Source: Arenibacter sp041392165 (GTDB lineage: Bacteria; Bacteroidota; Bacteroidia; Flavobacteriales; Flavobacteriaceae). From it: 64,000 nt of DNA. The translations under genes and the position numbers were made by a program. Below the pieces are notes generated by a model. That model ran no database searches. It was not told the origin of the DNA and worked only from the letters and a program-made list of their open reading frames with translations. Shown here piece after piece: positions 60,651-64,000 of this stretch (position 1 is the stretch's first letter; each line of letters starts with the position of its first letter). The stretch spans positions 248,001 through 312,000 of the forward strand of contig JAWKMN010000002.1 of the NCBI GenBank assembly GCA_041392165.1, written 5' to 3'.

Positions 60651-61739
60651 CTATTGTGCCGAGAATTTATCAAATTCGGTATCAAGTGCTGTCTTTTCCA
60701 AATTCTTACTGGCAACTATGATTCGATGTTTAAAGGTCACCTCATCCCCTTGGTTCAGAGTCAGGTTCAAACTTTCCTTTCCATTGCTGAAAACCTCCTG
60801 TCCTAGGGGATTGGCGGCAAAAAGCCCATAACCACGGGTATGCCAATAAGTTGGATAGCCCGCGTTTGAACTGTGGTCTAATATGGCCAATGAAATTTTT
60901 TCGTCACCAATGTTGGCTCTTAAATTTACCCAATTGGATCGTTTTCCCCAACAGTCGTCTCCTTCAATACTTTCACTGTTAATGTAATTGCCATTTACAC
61001 CTTCGTTGTTCAGCACAGGGACACCGGTCGGGATTCCATTGGAATCGGTAAAAATATCCGGCTTGTCGGAAGGGTGCTCCAATTGGCGTGTAACCCGTAT
61101 GCCCAAGACTCCCTCCTTATTATCCTTAAAAATCACTTTTTCGTTGGGGGCGGAAAGGTTGGTGATGCGATCTATGGAATATTCATCATGATCACCTCTA
61201 AATATAAAAGTGGTGTTTTCTTTTAGCAATACCTTTCCTTCGTGGGAGACCCAATCCATGGCCACTTTTAGGCTTGCTTCCTCATTACCGTCTTCCATAC
61301 CCAATATTTCTTTATGAAGAATGGTACCGTAACTTCCCCTCTTTTCCACTTTTATAGAATCTGAATTGTTCCAAAAATCCAATCCGTTTACATCGCCGTA
61401 ATTGAACCAAACCCCTACATGATGTGGATGGTCTACCCTTTCCCCTACAGATGGCTCTAAAGGATATTTTCTGGTAATCTTGGTGCCTTTAGGGGTAATT
61501 AAAGGGTATAGTACCGGTTTTTTAATGTTGGTGGGATAGATGTAGGAGGTAAAAAGATTTCCATCAATAAAGACATCTACCTTTTTTTCTTGGTCGTTAC
61601 GGACCAGTTTTATTCTTTTTTCTGTTTTGGGCTCTACGTCTGCCCCGACCGTTTTATCCGATTTGGCCTGTTTGCAGGATGCCATAAATAATAGTACTAT
61701 AACAGTGTTTAAACTGGATTTAAGAAGTAATTTTCTCAT
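60651..61739 (-). CDS. DUF6807 (PmoA-like) lipoprotein
   Basis: The 362-residue protein has a lipoprotein signal (lipobox FMASC, C22) and the DUF6807 fold: SYIYPTNIKKPVLYPLITPKGTKITRKYPLEP, then DHPHHVGVWFNYGDVNGLDFWN near 100, a histidine-rich block shared by the family, and LDHSSNAGYPTYWHTRGYGLFAANPLGQEVF near 290. The annotation PmoA refers to a historic label and not to methane oxidation. Such proteins are frequent partners of Gfo/Idh/MocA and DUF1080 genes in polysaccharide-related clusters. Activity unknown. Confidence 0.87.
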   Translation of the reverse strand: MRKLLLKSSLNTVIVLLFMASCKQAKSDKTVGADVEPKTEKRIKLVRNDQEKKVDVFIDGNLFTSYIYPTNIKKPVLYPLITPKGTKITRKYPLEPSVGERVDHPHHVGVWFNYGDVNGLDFWNNSDSIKVEKRGSYGTILHKEILGMEDGNEEASLKVAMDWVSHEGKVLLKENTTFIFRGDHDEYSIDRITNLSAPNEKVIFKDNKEGVLGIRVTRQLEHPSDKPDIFTDSNGIPTGVPVLNNEGVNGNYINSESIEGDDCWGKRSNWVNLRANIGDEKISLAILDHSSNAGYPTYWHTRGYGLFAANPLGQEVFSNGKESLNLTLNQGDEVTFKHRIIVASKNLEKTALDTEFDKFSAQ

Positions 61740-61800
61740 ATTCTTTAATTGTTGTTCTATATTGTGGTGATTTGTTCAAGGTTCAACGACTTTAATTCCC

Positions 61801-62397
61801 CTACATTTTTCCAATTTTGATGTTTCGGAAACTAGCGGTCATCTCCGTATTGGGATGCAGTTGCAATCCGATAGGTCCCGTTTTAACATAACTATCTGAG
61901 GTGTAGCTCATAACATGTTTGTTGTTGAGCCAAACTTCATAATAGCCGGCAATGGCGATCACTTTTATGGTATTCCATTCTTTGGGCTTTAAAATTTCCT
62001 TCACGTTCTGGGCCTCTACGGGATACTTTTTTCCAACTATATAAGGGGATCCGGTCATATCTCGCTTTAATGAGCCGGAAATCCCCATTTGTATCTGTTG
62101 CGTATCACTTCTTAGGAAAATTCCGGTATCCACGGTTCCTTCATCATATCTGAAGTCGGTCTCAAATACAAAATCGGTATATTCTTTGTCCGTCCACAAT
62201 ATGGACCCTTTTTTATCAGGACCACTTTTGGTCCGTAAAATTCCGTTTTCCACGGACCACCATATATTGTTTTCAGGAACAATCCATCCTTTGAGGTTTT
62301 TTCCGTTAAAAGCACTTTTAAGTACAGGGTCTTGTGCAAACAGGCTTAACGTAATTATATTTACTATAAGAAACGTACAAATTATTTTTGCTTTCAT
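61801..62397 (-). CDS. Exported DUF1080 protein (3-keto-glycoside-cleaving family)
   Basis: The 198-residue protein has a signal peptide (1-21) and a single DUF1080 domain: FNGKNLKGW at 29-37, TDFVFETDFRYDEGTVDTGIFLRSD near 70-95, EWNTIKVIAIAGYYEVWLNNKHVM near 137-160 and ASFRNIKIGK at the end. It is first in an operon with the DUF6807 and Gfo/Idh/MocA genes (gaps 61 and 53 bp), which supports the dehydrogenase-then-cleavage pathway. It is divergent from a second, cytoplasmic Gfo/Idh/MocA gene. Confidence 0.9.
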   Translation of the reverse strand: MKAKIICTFLIVNIITLSLFAQDPVLKSAFNGKNLKGWIVPENNIWWSVENGILRTKSGPDKKGSILWTDKEYTDFVFETDFRYDEGTVDTGIFLRSDTQQIQMGISGSLKRDMTGSPYIVGKKYPVEAQNVKEILKPKEWNTIKVIAIAGYYEVWLNNKHVMSYTSDSYVKTGPIGLQLHPNTEMTASFRNIKIGKM

Positions 62398-62822
62398 TTA
62401 ATTAAGGCTTAATAATGATACTATATTTTGAAATATTGCAAGGACCATAAAAAATAGTCTTTAAATTATTTGTTAATACTTCACTGTTTTTTATAAAACT
62501 ATTTAAAAACTATGTCATTTTCCAATTTTAAATGCCAAAATTTAGCAGAAATTCAAGTATTGGTAAAATATCATTAAGTAGAGTTAAGAATTGTGAAGTT
62601 GGACAGGACGTATAAAGAGGAAATACCAAATGCTGTATACTATATCCAATAATTAAGCGGATATTTCCAAGATTCAATGGGCAGATCAATTAATTTGACC
62701 CTGTCTTCCATGGCAATGGTAAATTTTCAGGGCATAGTAGATAATCTTATATTTTAGACTGCCCCATTCATTTTTTTGCTGTTATTTTTGTAGCTTGAAT
62801 AAATAACCATGACCTATTAAGT
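62398..62822. other. Divergent promoter region of the glycoside cluster
   Basis: 425 bp between divergent genes. TATTTTTG at 62783-62790 is a -7 match for the plus-strand oxidoreductase. No clear operator or hairpin was found. Confidence 0.4.
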
Positions 62823-63821
62823 ATGTTGGGAATGAACAAAAACAAATATGGGAAACCATTGCGTTGGGGTATCATTGGTTGTGGAGCGGTTACCGAGCTA
62901 AAAAGTGGGCCGCCTTATCAGCAGACCAAAGATTTTCAATTGATAGCCGTTATGCGCAGGGATGCGGAAAAGGCGGAGGACTATGCCAAAAGACATGGTG
63001 TGCCTAAATTCTACTCCCAAGCTGAAGATTTGATTATGGATCCAGAGGTAGATGCCGTTTATATAGCCACCCCTCCGGATACGCATAAACATTATGCATT
63101 ATTGGTTGCCGAGGCCGGCAAGCCTTGCTGTGTGGAAAAACCCATGGCACCGAGCTACGCGGACAGCTTGGAGATATACAATGCTTTTAAGGAAAGAAAA
63201 TTGCCACTTTTTGTGGCCTATTATAGGCGCTCCCTACCTAGGTTTCTAAAAATAAAGGAATGGATGGACCTAGGTGGGGTTGGAGATATAAGACATATTC
63301 GTTGGCATCTCTCCAAGCCTCCCAGTACACAAGATTTGGATAAAACATATAATTGGAGGACAGACGGTGAAATTGCGCCCGGAGGTTATTTTGATGATTT
63401 GGCCAGTCATGGTTTGGATTTGTTTTCGTTCTATCTTGGGAATGTTGAAAATGTCTATGGGGTAAGCACCAATCAGCAAAAATTGTATACGGCCAAAGAT
63501 GCGATCGCAGCATGCTGGATATACGAAAATGGAATAACCGGGGAGGGGAGTTGGAATTTTGGCGCGTCCGATAGGAAAGATAAGGTGGAGATTATAGGTA
63601 GTGAGGGCAAAATAATATTCTCCGTATTTAATGAAGAGGATATTAGCTTGATCAATGAAAAAGGAACAACAAACCTATTTATCGACCACCCTAAACATGT
63701 ACAACAGTTCCATGTGGAAAATATAAGGAAACATTTGTTGGAAAATAGGGAGCATCCTTCTACCGGGCTGTCCGGATTGCATACCAGTTGGGTCATGGAC
63801 AAAATCTTAGGCCGTATCTAA
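62823..63821 (+). CDS. Cytoplasmic Gfo/Idh/MocA oxidoreductase
   Basis: The 332-residue protein (start 62823 or 62832) has no signal. Rossmann motif GIIGCGAVTELKSGP at about 16-30, VYIATPPDTHKHYALLVAEAGKPCCVEKPMA near 78-108 with the EKP lysine, and the substrate domain with APGGYFDDLASHGLDLFSFYLG (catalytic H near 200). It may reduce or oxidise sugars released by the periplasmic branch. It is divergent from the DUF1080-DUF6807-Gfo/Idh operon. Confidence 0.92.
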   Translation: MLGMNKNKYGKPLRWGIIGCGAVTELKSGPPYQQTKDFQLIAVMRRDAEKAEDYAKRHGVPKFYSQAEDLIMDPEVDAVYIATPPDTHKHYALLVAEAGKPCCVEKPMAPSYADSLEIYNAFKERKLPLFVAYYRRSLPRFLKIKEWMDLGGVGDIRHIRWHLSKPPSTQDLDKTYNWRTDGEIAPGGYFDDLASHGLDLFSFYLGNVENVYGVSTNQQKLYTAKDAIAACWIYENGITGEGSWNFGASDRKDKVEIIGSEGKIIFSVFNEEDISLINEKGTTNLFIDHPKHVQQFHVENIRKHLLENREHPSTGLSGLHTSWVMDKILGRI

Positions 63822-63827
63822 GAGGCG

Positions 63828-64000
63828 CTAATTGGAGATGATCACGGAATTACCACTGTAGGTAGCACGATAAAAAAGTAGGTCGTGATACCTTTTGCCA
63901 TCGTTAGGCCTGTTCATAAGTTGTCCGGTAAACAAATTGTACTCATAACCTTCACAGGAACAGGTAACCAATTGTCCACTTAATGACATTGTGGAACAGT
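63828..64000 (-). CDS. Partial gene, Rieske-like C-terminus
   Basis: The last 57 codons of a minus-strand gene enter from the window edge and end in TAG at 63828. CSTMSLSGQLVTCSCEGYEYNLFTGQ resembles a Rieske fold around its second cluster loop (usual CPCHG), but the expected histidine is glutamate here. This either marks a Rieske-like protein without a cluster or a coincidental likeness. The N-terminal part is outside the window. Confidence 0.5.
   Translation of the reverse strand, partial: CSTMSLSGQLVTCSCEGYEYNLFTGQLMNRPNDGKRYHDLLFYRATYSGNSVIISN

Overview
The window reads as a chromosomal segment of a gliding, probably marine member of the Flavobacteriaceae (Bacteroidota). Evidence: low GC content; many starts with A/T-rich context instead of a Shine-Dalgarno; promoters of the Bacteroidota type (TAnnTTTG at -7, TTG about 19 nt upstream); gldE and gldD; three TonB-dependent receptors; and lineage families such as DUF1080, DUF3108, DUF4199, DUF4301, DUF5689 and DUF6646. 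It is mostly core genome. I see no prophage, IS transposase, CRISPR array, rRNA or tRNA.

Layout. 0-8 kb: secreted protein, lspA, a folate enzyme, uvrC, a patatin/Omp85 fusion and hppD. 8-16 kb: a candidate small RNA, then a run of DUF3108, tryptophan-dioxygenase family, M23 peptidase and pgi genes, then a TonB receptor. 16-25 kb: DUF1080 protein, a locus that looks built for extracellular nucleic-acid or phosphoester use (exonuclease/phosphatase, TonB receptor, DUF5689/lamin-tail lipoprotein), and a four-PAS histidine kinase. 25-38 kb: housekeeping genes (omega-amidase, comF, glyS, bioB, recX, rng, HU). 38.5-42 kb: the mutY-ssb-gldE-gldD operon. 43-50 kb: rplU-rpmA, ahcY, a phosphopantetheinyl transferase, and pnuC-nadR-DUF4301. 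50.5-56.7 kb: three tandem small secreted proteins beside an NtrC-type regulator and a hybrid kinase. 56.7-59.1 kb: a TPP riboswitch driving a TonB receptor, hence probable thiamin uptake. 59.2-63.8 kb: a Gfo/Idh/MocA, DUF6807 and DUF1080 cluster that fits the 3-keto-glycoside route of sugar cleavage.

The most interesting non-coding structure: a short repeat with 20-bp terminal inverted repeats seen near 1, 6711 and 52623, each time just upstream of a gene; a long bioB leader with crossing complementary segments; an orphan three-hairpin RNA after hppD; a structured ahcY leader; and matching promoter elements in front of the three small secreted paralogs. Three places (glyS, the 3' end of one TonB receptor, the 3' end of rng) carry clustered indels or stop codons that look more like consensus errors than biology and should be rechecked before functional conclusions are drawn.
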